A stretch of 64,000 bases of DNA from Nitrososphaerota archaeon (GCA_029785685.1 JAFLZE010000002.1:1-64000), one strand, 5' to 3'; positions 1 to 9,129 are shown, counted from the stretch's first letter. Numbers and translations are program-made. The notes: generated from the sequence alone by a model not told the origin.

Positions 1-25
1 GTCGGTTCAAATCCGACTACCCCCA
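1..25 (+). tRNA. 3' end of a tRNA gene, cut by window edge
   Basis: The first 17 bases form a perfect T arm: stem GTCGG/CCGAC around the loop TTCAAAT. They are followed by a seven-base acceptor strand TACCCCC and discriminator A at 25. No CCA is encoded, as in the other tRNA genes here. The matching 5' acceptor would read GGGGGTA. The anticodon lies outside the window, so the isotype cannot be assigned. Confidence 0.85.
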
Positions 26-91
26 CACACCAGTTTGAGTCGGTCGTTAAATTGTTAGGATTATATACAGAGACGGCAACCGAATCCTGTC

Positions 92-724
92 GTGACACCC
101 CGGAGCTCCACGGCGTCCATTCTGCTGCTTGCCTTGGCCATCTCCCTAGCGACCCAGGGTGCAGTTGCCCAGACGTCATATACTCTGACGGTCTCAACAG
201 ACGAACCTTCGTATATCAGCGGACAGACGATTCAGATAACAGGTAAGGTCGCGCCACCACCAGGCCCGAACACTGCCGTCTTCCTGGAGATAATCAACCC
301 ACGAGGCACCGTGGTTGCTCCGGGAGAAGCGCCGGTCGGGACCTCCACCGGTCTCTACAATTTTACTCTCGTCGCTGGCGGGACTTCAGCGTGGGTTGCA
401 GGGACATACACCGTGAACGCAACGTGGGGCGCCTATTCTCCACAGGTAAGCGCCATGGCCACGTTCCAGTACGCTACGTCCGTGGTCACGTCTACCAGTT
501 CGAGCACGTCTAGTAGCGAGAACACTACGAGCAGCCAGAGCATTACGACGACAACGTCGACCTCCTCCAGTTCCACTGTTTCGACTTCCAACTCCGCCAA
601 CGGCGGCGGGATACCCGAGTTCCCGTTCCAGGCTGCGATGGCGGGCATCTTCGTCCTTGTGGTAGTCTCGGCATACCTGGTAATGAAGAAGGCTCCTTCC
701 GGGGCACATCTGAGTCACCGGTGA
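92..724 (+). CDS. Secreted Ser/Thr-stalk surface protein with IPEFP C-terminal sorting tail
   Basis: A 210-residue protein with four parts: a signal peptide (about residues 1-26, ending AVAQ), one beta-rich Ig-like domain (about 27-130), a low-complexity Ser/Thr stalk likely to be glycosylated (about 131-170), and a tripartite tail. The tail has the motif IPEFPF, a hydrophobic helix and a short Lys-containing end. Such PEF-type tails are processed by archaeosortases, and one is encoded 13 bases downstream. The start is GTG at 92. A TATA box (TTATATA, 61-67) lies about 27 bases upstream, so the mRNA should be leaderless. The exact role at the surface is unknown. Confidence 0.82.
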   Translation: MTPRSSTASILLLALAISLATQGAVAQTSYTLTVSTDEPSYISGQTIQITGKVAPPPGPNTAVFLEIINPRGTVVAPGEAPVGTSTGLYNFTLVAGGTSAWVAGTYTVNATWGAYSPQVSAMATFQYATSVVTSTSSSTSSSENTTSSQSITTTTSTSSSSTVSTSNSANGGGIPEFPFQAAMAGIFVLVVVSAYLVMKKAPSGAHLSHR

Positions 725-737
725 ACGTGGCCAGCTT

Positions 738-1637
738 TTGGGAGCTGCATCAAGATTCGCCGCTTGGATCGGGGCGGGAGCAGCCTTCTGCCTGGCCACA
801 GCACCAAACTTTCTCAACCTTCTGGGCCAGTCGCTGGGAGACACATTCGGCAGCATCTTCCCAGCCATCCCCTTCGCCGCACTATTGACCCTCATTTTCG
901 CACTGAGGTGGAAGGAGCTTCGGGGCCTGCTTGAGGCTGAAGGTGGACCAGCGTCCGAACTCAGGACTAGGGGCCTCGGTGCAGGGATCCTGGCGGTGTT
1001 ATGGCTGTCTGAGCCATTTACAGGCAAGACGGTGGAGACAGCAGGCATTTCAGTCATTTTCACTCTGTATGCTGCTTCCTTGGTCGTCAACCCTCTGACG
1101 AAGGGCATGCTCCTCCCCTATGCAGCGATTTACACTGTGGGGCTGGGCGCGCCCTTTGTCCTCCAGTGGGCGTTCGGCGAGCCGCTGGCCTATGCATCGG
1201 CTGTCCTAGCTTCGAGGTTTGTCGGTGTAGTCGGGCTGCCCGTGGTTTGGCAGGGTACCCAGTTCCAGCTGTTTTCGAGGACAGGCGATGTAGTCAACGG
1301 CTTTGTCGCACCAGGATGCTCGAGTGTCATTTCAATAACAACTTTCGTCGGTCTGCTTGCTCTCATGCACCTGGACATGAAGAAGGACATTCGGTCGACG
1401 GCCGTCGTCGCGGTCGCGGGGGTGGCGGTGTTGACGTTGCTCAATTCGCTCAGGATACTTCTTCTGATGTGGGTGGGGTACGTCGATGGGGCTTCGACGT
1501 TCTGGGGAGTCCACAATTGGATAGGATACGCCATGTTTCTCGTATTCTACCTAGCAGCGCTCACAGTCTATTCCAAGATGGGGAGGAGCGGCGTGGCTGG
1601 TTACTCCATCTCTGGAACACCATACAGACCACCGTAA
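738..1637 (+). CDS. Archaeosortase/exosortase family transpeptidase
   Basis: A 299-residue polytopic membrane protein with many hydrophobic helices. The family's catalytic set is visible in order: Cys194 (in APGCSS), Arg239 (in NSLRILL) and His259 (in GVHNWIG). Exo/archaeosortases cleave C-terminal PEP/PGF/PEF-type tails and are thought to pass the protein to a lipid anchor. The start is TTG at 738, just after the surface-protein gene, so the two are probably one transcript and a dedicated enzyme-substrate pair. The subfamily (ArtA-E) cannot be fixed by eye. Confidence 0.85.
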   Translation: MGAASRFAAWIGAGAAFCLATAPNFLNLLGQSLGDTFGSIFPAIPFAALLTLIFALRWKELRGLLEAEGGPASELRTRGLGAGILAVLWLSEPFTGKTVETAGISVIFTLYAASLVVNPLTKGMLLPYAAIYTVGLGAPFVLQWAFGEPLAYASAVLASRFVGVVGLPVVWQGTQFQLFSRTGDVVNGFVAPGCSSVISITTFVGLLALMHLDMKKDIRSTAVVAVAGVAVLTLLNSLRILLLMWVGYVDGASTFWGVHNWIGYAMFLVFYLAALTVYSKMGRSGVAGYSISGTPYRPP

Positions 1638-1826
1638 CCAGGTTTCATCCTCACCTCCTCCTCTCTTGAGCCGATATGGCTCTGCCGCCCTTGACGCGGT
1701 ACTCTGGACCCATGTTTTTGCTGGTGGCCATCGCAGACTTTGAGTTGCAGTTCGGCCGCGATTTTCGTCGATGCGCGGACAGACTAGCTGATTAATTAAC
1801 TGAATCAAGCGGAACAAAGAGAGACT

Positions 1827-2429
1827 TTGCGCAACCGGATTCCGAGAGACTTCTATGACAGATACACCCCCGAAGTGGCGAGAGACTTAATCGGGTGCCG
1901 CCTTGTCCGGGTAACAAGGGGGAGAAGGTTGTCAGGGACCATCGTCGAGACGGAAGCATATAGGGGCCCGAGGGACCCTGCGAGCCACGCTTACAGAGGC
2001 ATGACTCCGCGTAACCGTGTTATGTTCGGTCCGCCAGGATACGCCTACATCTACTTCACGATGGGCTTGCACTACTGCCTAAACGTCACCACAGAACCAT
2101 GGGGGACACCTGGCGCAGTACTGCTGAGAGCAATTGAACCATACGAGGGAATCTATACCATGTCGAAGAACAGAGGGTCGGCCCCACTCATCAGGCTCGC
2201 TTCGGGGCCGGGGAACCTGACTAAGGCTCTGGGCATAGACAACGGGTTGGCCGGAGAAGACCTGGTGATGTCTGACAGGCTCTTCTTAGAAGGCGGGCGG
2301 AAACCGAAGACGATATTGACGAGCACGAGGGTGGGGGTGTCTGCCGGGTGGTCGAATAGGTGGAGGTTCTTCGAGCAGGGGAACCGCTTTGTATCAGGAG
2401 GGAAGCCATCTTCGCCACAGAACCCATAA
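1827..2429 (+). CDS. 3-methyladenine DNA glycosylase (AAG/MPG family)
   Basis: A 200-residue base-excision-repair enzyme that removes alkylated purines. It has family hallmarks in order: the N-terminal DLIG motif, IVETEAY with the catalytic Glu, the DPASHAYRG motif, GPPGYAYIY, and ASGPGNLTKALGI. The length fits the family. The start is TTG at 1827. A TATA-like element GATTAATTAA (1789-1798) is about 30 bases upstream, giving a nearly leaderless transcript. It stands alone between the sortase gene and tRNA-Pro. Confidence 0.9.
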   Translation: MRNRIPRDFYDRYTPEVARDLIGCRLVRVTRGRRLSGTIVETEAYRGPRDPASHAYRGMTPRNRVMFGPPGYAYIYFTMGLHYCLNVTTEPWGTPGAVLLRAIEPYEGIYTMSKNRGSAPLIRLASGPGNLTKALGIDNGLAGEDLVMSDRLFLEGGRKPKTILTSTRVGVSAGWSNRWRFFEQGNRFVSGGKPSSPQNP

Positions 2430-2457
2430 CTATCTCAGGATTAGACCAAGTAACACA

Positions 2458-2565
2458 GGGGTCGTCGGCTAGTCTGGTCTAGGCTTCAAGCCTTGGGTGC
2501 CCTTCCAGCCGTCACCGAAGGGCCGAGTCCGCTTGAGACCCCCGGTTCAAATCCGGGCGACCCCA
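2458..2565 (+). tRNA. tRNA-Pro (TGG) with canonical 32-nt intron
   Basis: The acceptor is GGGGTCG (2458-2464) with CGACCCC (2558-2564) and discriminator A at 2565. The anticodon stem is CAAGC (2487-2491) with GCTTG (2531-2535), and the anticodon TGG is at 2494-2496. The T arm is CCCGG-TTCAAAT-CCGGG (2541-2557). The intron 2498-2529 sits at the canonical 37/38 site. It forms a textbook bulge-helix-bulge: bulges GG^T and TC^C, a four-pair central helix CTTG/CGAG, and an inner helix GCCCTTC/GAAGGGC. CCA follows at 2566-2568 only as CCA within genomic CACCA, so encoding of the tail is uncertain. Confidence 0.95.
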
Positions 2566-2634
2566 CCAATTATAGCTCGAATTAAATCGAGTCGTCATAG
2601 CGTTAAATACTTTTGACCTCGACGTCCAGTCGCG

Positions 2635-4722
2635 TTGCAGGCTGCTCCGCGCCGAGTCAAGACAATCTACAGTGTGATAGCGTCTCCGCAGAGGCTCGAG
2701 ATACTGAGGATACTGAACATCAAAGGCCCTCTGACCTACAGCGCGCTGAAAACCCTGGCTGGCTTCAAGTCGAAGAAAGAGTCGGGAAAGTTTGCCTACC
2801 ACCTACGAAAGCTCGTGAAGCAACTCCTCATCCAGCTCAACAGGCAGGAGAGGAAGTATACAGTCACCAACCTAGGCCGGCTCGTGCTCAATCTGACCAG
2901 GCAGATAGAAGAGCAGTCTCTCGTAGAGAGTGGGAAGCTGTATGTACGAACTTCGCATCAGACGATGGAAGAGTTCAACGCCAACAAGATACTGCAGTCC
3001 TTGGTGAAGGAGGCGGGGATGCCGGTGGAGTTGGCTCAAAAGATCACTAGCGAGACCGAGTCCAGGCTGTACAAGTTCCAGACTCAGTACCTGACTGCCC
3101 CTCTCATCCGAGAGATAGTCAACGCACTCCTTGTGGAGCACAGCATGGAAGAATACAGGCACAAGCTCACAAGATTGGGTATGCCGATTTACGACGTCAC
3201 CCAGCTCTTGGGGAAGGCTGGGGACGACGGTGGGAATGTCGAGTCGCTGATTCACCAGACTGGGAAACAGGTGTTCTCTGAGTACCTCCTCTTGGAGCAG
3301 CTATCAAGAGACGTGGCGGACGCCCACCTCTCAGGCGACATCCACATCAGCAATGCGGGCTCCTGGGGACTTTCCCCCGACGCCGTGTTCGTCGACCTAC
3401 TCTCAATGAGGTCCGCAGGGCTCAACCCGAAGGGGAAGATACTCAATACCTCGATGATACCGAGCCCTGAGAACGCCGAAAGGGCGCTCAACATAGTCCT
3501 CAACATGGCTTCCATGCTCACGAGGGAAGCCTCCGACGAGGTGACCTTTCGTAACTTCCTCCAGTATATCGGCCCGTACTGCAGATCCAAGGGGAAGAGG
3601 GAACTCGAATCGCTCTTCCTGAGATTCTACGAAGTCGTCGGCTCGCCCGTAGCTGGAGCTACCGGTCCGGCCATCAGCATCGATCTGAATCCGTACAAGC
3701 ACGATGACGTCGGCCGAGAAGTTCTGGACAAGACCCTGGACGCTGCCCTCGGCGCCTACAGAAGCTACGTCGAAGAGACGCCTAGGCCCGACGTCCGGCT
3801 CCTGCTGGCGAAGCCCAACAGGGTGGATGAGACCAAGACACTGAAGGACGCGGCGTCGATCATATTCAATGGAGGGAGAATTGCGTTCTTCTCCTCGGAC
3901 CAGCGGAGGAGTTTCCTCGGACTTAACGCCAACGTACTCTCTCAGGAGGCCCAGGCAGATAACATCAGTGTCCTCCATGGGCTCAGCCTGAATCTCCCAA
4001 GGCTCGCCTATGACTCCAATCAAGACGAGACGTATTTCAGAGCGAAGCTGGCGCTCCTCATCGGAGTAGCAGCTGATGCCCTTTCGACGAGGAGGAGGCT
4101 GATTGAGAGGGCGTTGAAGAGAGGCCTACTCCCGTCGCTGGCGTCTGGTTCTGACGCAGTGACTTCAGACACGATGCCTCTCATCATGAATTTGGTCGGC
4201 CTCGAGGAGACCCTTGCCAGCCTGATAAGGGACCCGACAACGGCCTCTCGCTATGAGCTGGCCGACAAGATAGTGGGGACTGCCACCCAGGTGACAGACG
4301 ACAAGTCGACCAAGATTGATAGGCTCGGCGTGGCGATGCTTGACTTGGATGGGGCGTTCAGGCTCGCGAGCCTTGACTCTGAGAAATATGGGAAGGCGAA
4401 CCTCCAACCCCTCATGAAAGGGGCATACACCCAGGCCCCCAGGCTCCTTCTCGGAGACCTGGAGAATCTGGAGAAGATGGATTATGTGGCGAAGCTCTCC
4501 ACAGGGCTACGCGGTGGGATTTCCGTCACCCTGGATGGGTCTACTGATGAAGTAAGGGGGATATACAACCTCATCCTCAACGCGACGCCCAAACTTTCCT
4601 ACTTCAAGGTGGACAGGACCATATCGGTCTGCAGAAACTGCGGCACGAAATTGCCGCAGAGCGCGACCAGGTGCCCTAGATGCAAGTCGGTGGCGACGTC
4701 TCAGTATTCAACGGCCGGCTAG
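2635..4722 (+). CDS. HTH + ATP-cone + NrdD-like protein lacking the glycyl-radical motif; candidate RNR regulator
   Basis: A 695-residue protein in three parts. Residues 1-95 are an ArsR-like winged helix. Residues about 101-195 match an ATP-cone, the dATP/ATP-sensing domain of ribonucleotide reductases and NrdR. The rest resembles class III reductase NrdD (DAHLSGDIHIS near residue 230) and ends in a zinc knuckle with Cys666, 669, 680 and 683. The C-terminal RVxGY-type glycyl-radical motif is absent, and only one other cysteine (Cys316) is seen in the body. It is therefore unlikely to be a working reductase. Placed directly upstream of nrdJ, it is more plausibly a nucleotide-sensing regulator (inference). 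The TTG start lies about 27 bases after TTAAATAC (2602-2609). Confidence 0.75.
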   Translation: MQAAPRRVKTIYSVIASPQRLEILRILNIKGPLTYSALKTLAGFKSKKESGKFAYHLRKLVKQLLIQLNRQERKYTVTNLGRLVLNLTRQIEEQSLVESGKLYVRTSHQTMEEFNANKILQSLVKEAGMPVELAQKITSETESRLYKFQTQYLTAPLIREIVNALLVEHSMEEYRHKLTRLGMPIYDVTQLLGKAGDDGGNVESLIHQTGKQVFSEYLLLEQLSRDVADAHLSGDIHISNAGSWGLSPDAVFVDLLSMRSAGLNPKGKILNTSMIPSPENAERALNIVLNMASMLTREASDEVTFRNFLQYIGPYCRSKGKRELESLFLRFYEVVGSPVAGATGPAISIDLNPYKHDDVGREVLDKTLDAALGAYRSYVEETPRPDVRLLLAKPNRVDETKTLKDAASIIFNGGRIAFFSSDQRRSFLGLNANVLSQEAQADNISVLHGLSLNLPRLAYDSNQDETYFRAKLALLIGVAADALSTRRRLIERALKRGLLPSLASGSDAVTSDTMPLIMNLVGLEETLASLIRDPTTASRYELADKIVGTATQVTDDKSTKIDRLGVAMLDLDGAFRLASLDSEKYGKANLQPLMKGAYTQAPRLLLGDLENLEKMDYVAKLSTGLRGGISVTLDGSTDEVRGIYNLILNATPKLSYFKVDRTISVCRNCGTKLPQSATRCPRCKSVATSQYSTAG

Positions 4723-4831
4723 ACGTCGGCTCTGGCTTTTTGTCAATATCAATTCACAGGTGAGCGTCTCATGTCGTCGAGAAAAGTGCTGGCTCCACCA
4801 AGATAGTTAACTCGGGATAAGCCGACTCGGA

Positions 4832-4841
4832 ATTATATATC
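4832..4841 (+). promoter_or_regulatory. TATA box of nrdJ
   Basis: ATTATATATC lies about 33 bases before the ATG at 4870, giving a predicted start site near 4863 and a leader of a few bases. The 147-base gap after the upstream gene shows that nrdJ has its own promoter. Confidence 0.6.
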
Positions 4842-4869
4842 ACGAGCAGCAGGGTTACAGGCTAAGGTT

Positions 4870-7188
4870 ATGACGTCGATAGTTGAACAACCACACGACT
4901 CTCCGGACGTAGGAGAGGCGACGAGAGGAGAAGTCAGAATCCCCGCTGAGACTCTGGCGGCGTTCGGAGGAGATGAGCTGCGCGCCCGGGTCTTCTACGA
5001 GAAGTATGCTCTGAGAGACGCGACGGGGCAACAGATGGAGAATGTCCCGGCCGACATGTGGCGCAGGGTAGCGAAGGAGCTCGCTTCGCCCGAGAAGGAC
5101 GAAGAGAAGAAGAGAGAATGGGCCAACAAGTTCTATTGGCTCCTTGAGAACTATCGCTTCGTCCCCGGAGGCCGGGTCCTATTCGGCGCAGGGCAGATGA
5201 GGAAGTCCACGCTCCTGAACTGCTACTTCTTCAAGATCAAAGAAGACTCGATTGAAGCCATATTCGACTGGTGCAAGGAAGCCGCCCGAACCTACAGCTT
5301 CGGCGGAGGGGTGGGGACGGACATCTCAATCCTGAGGCCGAGGGGTGCGCCGGTGAATAACTCAGCCATCTACAGTTCTGGCTCGGTTTCTTTCATGGAA
5401 CTTCTCTCGACGACGACTGGGACCATCGGCCAGGCGGGGAGGCGCGGAGCGCTCATGATCACCATCAGGATAGACCACCCCGACGTGATGGATTTCATCG
5501 GCGTGAAACGGGACCTCAAGAGGGTCAACTACGCCAACATCTCGGTAAAGATCACCGATGACTTCATGAGGGCCGTCGAGACCGACGGAGACTTCCTACT
5601 CCACTTCAAGAACGAGAAGGTTGAGGTGAACCGCACAGTGAGGGCCAGGGAGGTTTGGAAGTCCTTGGTCAAGGGCGCCTGGCAGTCTGCGGAACCAGGG
5701 GTACTCTTCTGGGATGCCATCAAGCGCGAGTCAACCACCGAGTACAATGGTATGGAGGTGCAGGGGGTCAATCCTTGCAGCGAGCAGACCCTTGAAAGCT
5801 ATGGATGCTGCTGCCTGGGTTCGGTTAACCTAAGCGCCTTTGTGAAGGACCCATTCACCGAACGCGCGAGCATCGATTGGGACCAGCTCACCAGAGCCAC
5901 CCAATATGGGGTGAGGTTCTTGGACAACGTCCTTGACTATAATGCAGAAAGGCACCCGCTCCCGCAGCAGAAGGAGGCGTCCCTCTGGAGCAGGAGAATC
6001 GGAATGGGGATTACCGGCCTGGGGGACATGCTCATCAAGCTGGGGCTGAAGTACGACGAAGACTCGACCATCGGGTTCGTAGACCACCTGTTCGAGAGGG
6101 TCAAGAACGTGATCTATGACTACTCGTCCGAGCTTGCGAAGGAGAAGGGGAGCTTCCCCGCGTTCGATGCCGACAAGCACCTGGCCCAGCCGTTCATTTC
6201 AAGACTGGGTGAGAAGGTGAAGGAGAAAATCAAGGCCCAGGGCATCAGGAACGCCGCCGTCACCACAATCCCGCCGGTGGGCTCCGGATCGATCCTCGCT
6301 GGGACCAGCAGTGGAGTCGAGCCTGTCTTCGCACTCTATTACACACGGAGGAGCAAGTCGCTGAGCGAAGGAGAGTTCAAAGTGTTCCACCCGCTCGTGA
6401 AGGAGTACATGACAGCCACAGGAGCAAGAGACGAGGGTCAACTCCCCAACTACTTCGTCACCGCCCACCAAATCAAACCGGAGATGAGGGTGAAGATGCA
6501 GGCGACCATCCAGAAGCACATCGACACTGCCATCTCCAGCACTGTGAACCTCCCGGAGGAGATAACATCTGAAGAGGTCGAAAAGATCTACCTACTCGCC
6601 TGGAGGATGGGGTGCAAGGGCATCACGGTCTACAGGGAGGGGAGCAGGGAAGGAATCCTTGAAACGGAGAAGGTCGCCAAGAAACCCGAGGCTCCGAAGT
6701 CTGCGGCAGCCTTCGAGCGACCCAAAGTGATGGAAGGGAGGACCCTCAAACTCAAACTCCCCCAGGGTAGCATCTACCTCACAGCGAACCTGGTCGAAGG
6801 AGCGATCAAGGAGGTCTTCGTGACACTGGGCAAATCTGGAGCCGACGAGAACGCAGACGCAGCTGCACTCGGCAGGCTGATTAGTCTGTACCTCCAGCAC
6901 GGAGGGGACATCAAGAACGTCATCTCCACCCTGAAAGGAATCAAAGGGAAGTACGTATCCTGGGACGAGGGGACCCAGCTGCAGTCCATTCCGGACGCCA
7001 TCGCGAAAGCCCTGGAACTCCTGACCCTCAACCACGTGGTCAAGGAGTCAGGCTTCGTGAGCGAATACAAGGGGAAGCAGGCGTCCAGAGGAGGGACAGG
7101 CACATGCCCCGACTGCCATGAGAGCACTCTGGTGTTCGAGAACGGGTGCTACCACTGTAACACGTGTGGCTACTCAAAGTGCGAGTAG
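4870..7188 (+). CDS. nrdJ: Adenosylcobalamin-dependent (class II) ribonucleotide reductase
   Basis: A 772-residue enzyme that makes deoxyribonucleotides using a B12-generated thiyl radical. Visible marks are Cys118 (LLNCYFF), the NPCSEQ radical-cysteine motif near residue 303, the following YGCCCLGSVNL, and PPVGSGSILAGTSSGVEP. A TSCPD-type domain (about 635-715) follows, then a C-terminal cysteine cluster (about 746-771) of the kind that re-reduces the active site. No small subunit is needed. The upstream ATP-cone protein and the B12-related genes near 28.3-29.6 and 35.4-36.2 kb give functional context. Confidence 0.95.
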   Translation: MTSIVEQPHDSPDVGEATRGEVRIPAETLAAFGGDELRARVFYEKYALRDATGQQMENVPADMWRRVAKELASPEKDEEKKREWANKFYWLLENYRFVPGGRVLFGAGQMRKSTLLNCYFFKIKEDSIEAIFDWCKEAARTYSFGGGVGTDISILRPRGAPVNNSAIYSSGSVSFMELLSTTTGTIGQAGRRGALMITIRIDHPDVMDFIGVKRDLKRVNYANISVKITDDFMRAVETDGDFLLHFKNEKVEVNRTVRAREVWKSLVKGAWQSAEPGVLFWDAIKRESTTEYNGMEVQGVNPCSEQTLESYGCCCLGSVNLSAFVKDPFTERASIDWDQLTRATQYGVRFLDNVLDYNAERHPLPQQKEASLWSRRIGMGITGLGDMLIKLGLKYDEDSTIGFVDHLFERVKNVIYDYSSELAKEKGSFPAFDADKHLAQPFISRLGEKVKEKIKAQGIRNAAVTTIPPVGSGSILAGTSSGVEPVFALYYTRRSKSLSEGEFKVFHPLVKEYMTATGARDEGQLPNYFVTAHQIKPEMRVKMQATIQKHIDTAISSTVNLPEEITSEEVEKIYLLAWRMGCKGITVYREGSREGILETEKVAKKPEAPKSAAAFERPKVMEGRTLKLKLPQGSIYLTANLVEGAIKEVFVTLGKSGADENADAAALGRLISLYLQHGGDIKNVISTLKGIKGKYVSWDEGTQLQSIPDAIAKALELLTLNHVVKESGFVSEYKGKQASRGGTGTCPDCHESTLVFENGCYHCNTCGYSKCE

Positions 7189-7281
7189 GAGACCAGGCCG
7201 GAGCGTCATCCGGCCCTCGCCTTGGGTATGGGTCTGAAATGTTCAACTCATGAGCGCGGGGCACACGAGCGGAGGGCACAA

Positions 7282-8193
7282 GTGAGGCCAATCACCGTCG
7301 TCGGGAGTTACAACGCCAGCGAGACCATACGGGTGTCGCGCCTCCCCAGACCAGGCGAGACAATCATGGGCACAGGCTATTCCAAGGGGCCTGGAGGGAA
7401 GGGATCGAATCAGGCTGTCGCGGCGCGGCGGCTTGATGGCGAAGTGCGATTCATAGGCTGCGTGGGAAGGGATGGAAATGGGGATGAGGCAGCCCTGCTC
7501 TGGGAGTCGGAGAAGGTCGCGTCAGAAGGAGTCAGGCAGGTGTCAAGGCACACGGGTACGGCGCTGATAGTCGTTAGCGAAGGCACAGGTGCCAACATCA
7601 TAACCATAGCCCCGGGCGCCAACCTCGACCTCTCCCCGGCCCACATCTTGGAGTCCAGGGCAGCCATCACTGGCTGTGGAGTGGTGCTCACGCAGCTCGA
7701 AATCCCAGTCAAAACAGCGATGGCAGCTGCCAGGGTCGGGAGGGAAGAGGGAGCGTTGGTGATCCTGAATCCGGCTCCCGCGGTATCTGCGTCGGAACTC
7801 GACCTGTCGCAGGTGGACGTGATCACGCCCAACGAACAGGAGTTCGGTTTGCTTTCAGGAAGCGACAGCCTCGAAGCCGGCACGGTAGCCATACTGAAGA
7901 AGGGACCCCGAACAGTGATCGTCACTCTTGGTGAAGGAGGGGCGTACGTGGCCACCGAAAAGAGATCATACAGGGTTCCTGCGCCCCGGGTGAAGTCGGT
8001 GGACGAGACAGGGGCAGGGGACGCCTTCAACGGTGCCCTCGCGGTAGCGCTTTCAAAGGGGGAAGAAATGGAAGAGGCCATTCGGTTCGCCAACGCCGCG
8101 GGGGCCCTGACGGTCACCAAAGAGGAGGTTATCCCCGCCCTCCCTCGCAAAGCAGAAGTCGAGGCGCTTAGGCGGTCGGCAATCCTGTCCTGA
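7282..8193 (+). CDS. PfkB-family carbohydrate kinase (ribokinase-like)
   Basis: A 303-residue sugar or nucleoside kinase. The N-terminal GPGGKGSNQAVAA and C-terminal DETGAGDAFNGALA are the two PfkB signatures, the latter carrying the catalytic Asp and anion hole. I chose GTG at 7282 because GGAGG (7271-7275) sits at Shine-Dalgarno distance and the protein then begins RPITVVGSYNAS as family members do. An upstream in-frame ATG exists at 7228. It lies close behind nrdJ. Ribokinase is the best guess, but the substrate is not proven. Confidence 0.88.
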   Translation: MRPITVVGSYNASETIRVSRLPRPGETIMGTGYSKGPGGKGSNQAVAARRLDGEVRFIGCVGRDGNGDEAALLWESEKVASEGVRQVSRHTGTALIVVSEGTGANIITIAPGANLDLSPAHILESRAAITGCGVVLTQLEIPVKTAMAAARVGREEGALVILNPAPAVSASELDLSQVDVITPNEQEFGLLSGSDSLEAGTVAILKKGPRTVIVTLGEGGAYVATEKRSYRVPAPRVKSVDETGAGDAFNGALAVALSKGEEMEEAIRFANAAGALTVTKEEVIPALPRKAEVEALRRSAILS

Positions 8194-8283
8194 CGCCTCA
8201 CTGACCCATCATGGAAAGCTGATTCCCAGGATGCCCCAGGTCTGAAGCTCCAGCTCCAGGGCCTGGAGTGACCATAATCGAGG

Positions 8284-8310
8284 TGCCGAGAAAACCTGTA
8301 GGCCTCGGCA
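8284..8310. other. Perfect hairpin between convergent genes
   Basis: TGCCGAG (8284-8290) and CTCGGCA (8304-8310) form a seven-pair stem around a 13-base loop. A second imperfect stem CTCCAG/CTGGAG lies just upstream (8248-8269). They occupy the 139-base space between the converging kinase and NAC genes. They could aid 3' end formation or be a small RNA; no U-tract is seen, so the role is open. Confidence 0.35.
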
Positions 8311-8332
8311 GTAATCGAACCTGCCGGGCTGG

Positions 8333-8665
8333 TCAGGATGTGAGCTTCAGGATTGCCCGGGCGACCTCACCGTCTGACTGGTCGAGGGCTGCCACAGCTT
8401 TCTCCCGGGAGGCTCCGGTCTGCTGCTGTACTAGCAGGATGTCCTCTTCGCTGAACGTCTTCCGCTCTACTTCCACTTCCTCAACGTCTCCCGCGACCTG
8501 GAACATCCTCTGCCCCTGGGCGTTGACTTCTGAAACTGACGCATTGGTGATATGCATCTCTACTTCAGGCGTCTTGATCACAACCTCCTGGACGTTGGGA
8601 ATCTCTTTCATGTTGATTCCAAGGCGATCCATCATCCTTCTCGCGTTCCTGTTGTCCATTTTCAT
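8333..8665 (-). CDS. nac: Nascent polypeptide-associated complex protein (archaeal NAC)
   Basis: A 110-residue ribosome-associated chaperone that contacts emerging chains. It has an N-terminal NAC beta domain (IPNVQEVVIKTPEVEMHI...) and a C-terminal UBA domain starting at FSEEDILLVQQQTGAS, the archaeal NAC arrangement and length. Its ATG overlaps the stop of the upstream PUA gene by four bases, so the two are translationally coupled. Confidence 0.96.
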   Translation of the reverse strand: MKMDNRNARRMMDRLGINMKEIPNVQEVVIKTPEVEMHITNASVSEVNAQGQRMFQVAGDVEEVEVERKTFSEEDILLVQQQTGASREKAVAALDQSDGEVARAILKLTS

Positions 8666-9129
8666 GCTGCTACACCTGATCTGACCTTCACTGCCGTCCC
8701 GGACTTAAATTGTTCCATGTGCGCCCCATTGAGCACCGCCATTCCCACACCAAGGACTTTCCAGTTCCCGTCTACTACTGCCACTTCGCTCTTGGGGTAG
8801 ATGTTCTTCCCTGACCAGGTGACAAACTTGCAGAACACAGACCTCCCGCCCCGTACGAATCGGGAAACGTCGTCAGATACCTGCACGCAGCTATCCTTGA
8901 ACCTGGGGCTCCGGGAGAGGGTCTGGGCTCCGAAGACTGACAGGGCCATGGCCCCGTTCGGCTTTACGGTGGCGAAGAGTCTCCCGTCGAGATGAATCAG
9001 CTTCACCCTCCCGGATCTTCTGGACCGGAAGAGCCGATAGCCGCTCTTCGGCAGGGCCCTGCTCACGCCTTTCCCGAACAGGTAGTCGACCATCAGGGCC
9101 ACCTGCCTGCGGTCCGAGTGAAGGGTCAT
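8662..9129 (-). CDS. PUA-domain RNA-binding protein
   Basis: A 155-residue protein. The C-terminal half (from about residue 75) is a PUA domain of the archaeosine-transglycosylase type (VFCKFVTWSGKNIYPKSEVAVVD, then a GVAVLNG-like strand). The N-terminal half resembles the small domain before PUA in archaeal tRNA- or ribosome-linked proteins. It overlaps nac by four bases, which fits a role in translation. The RNA target is unknown. Confidence 0.85.
   Translation of the reverse strand: MTLHSDRRQVALMVDYLFGKGVSRALPKSGYRLFRSRRSGRVKLIHLDGRLFATVKPNGAMALSVFGAQTLSRSPRFKDSCVQVSDDVSRFVRGGRSVFCKFVTWSGKNIYPKSEVAVVDGNWKVLGVGMAVLNGAHMEQFKSGTAVKVRSGVAA

Noticed and set aside
386..1108. 240-residue bottom-strand frame
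   Set aside because: It lies opposite the surface-protein and archaeosortase genes and has shadow composition.
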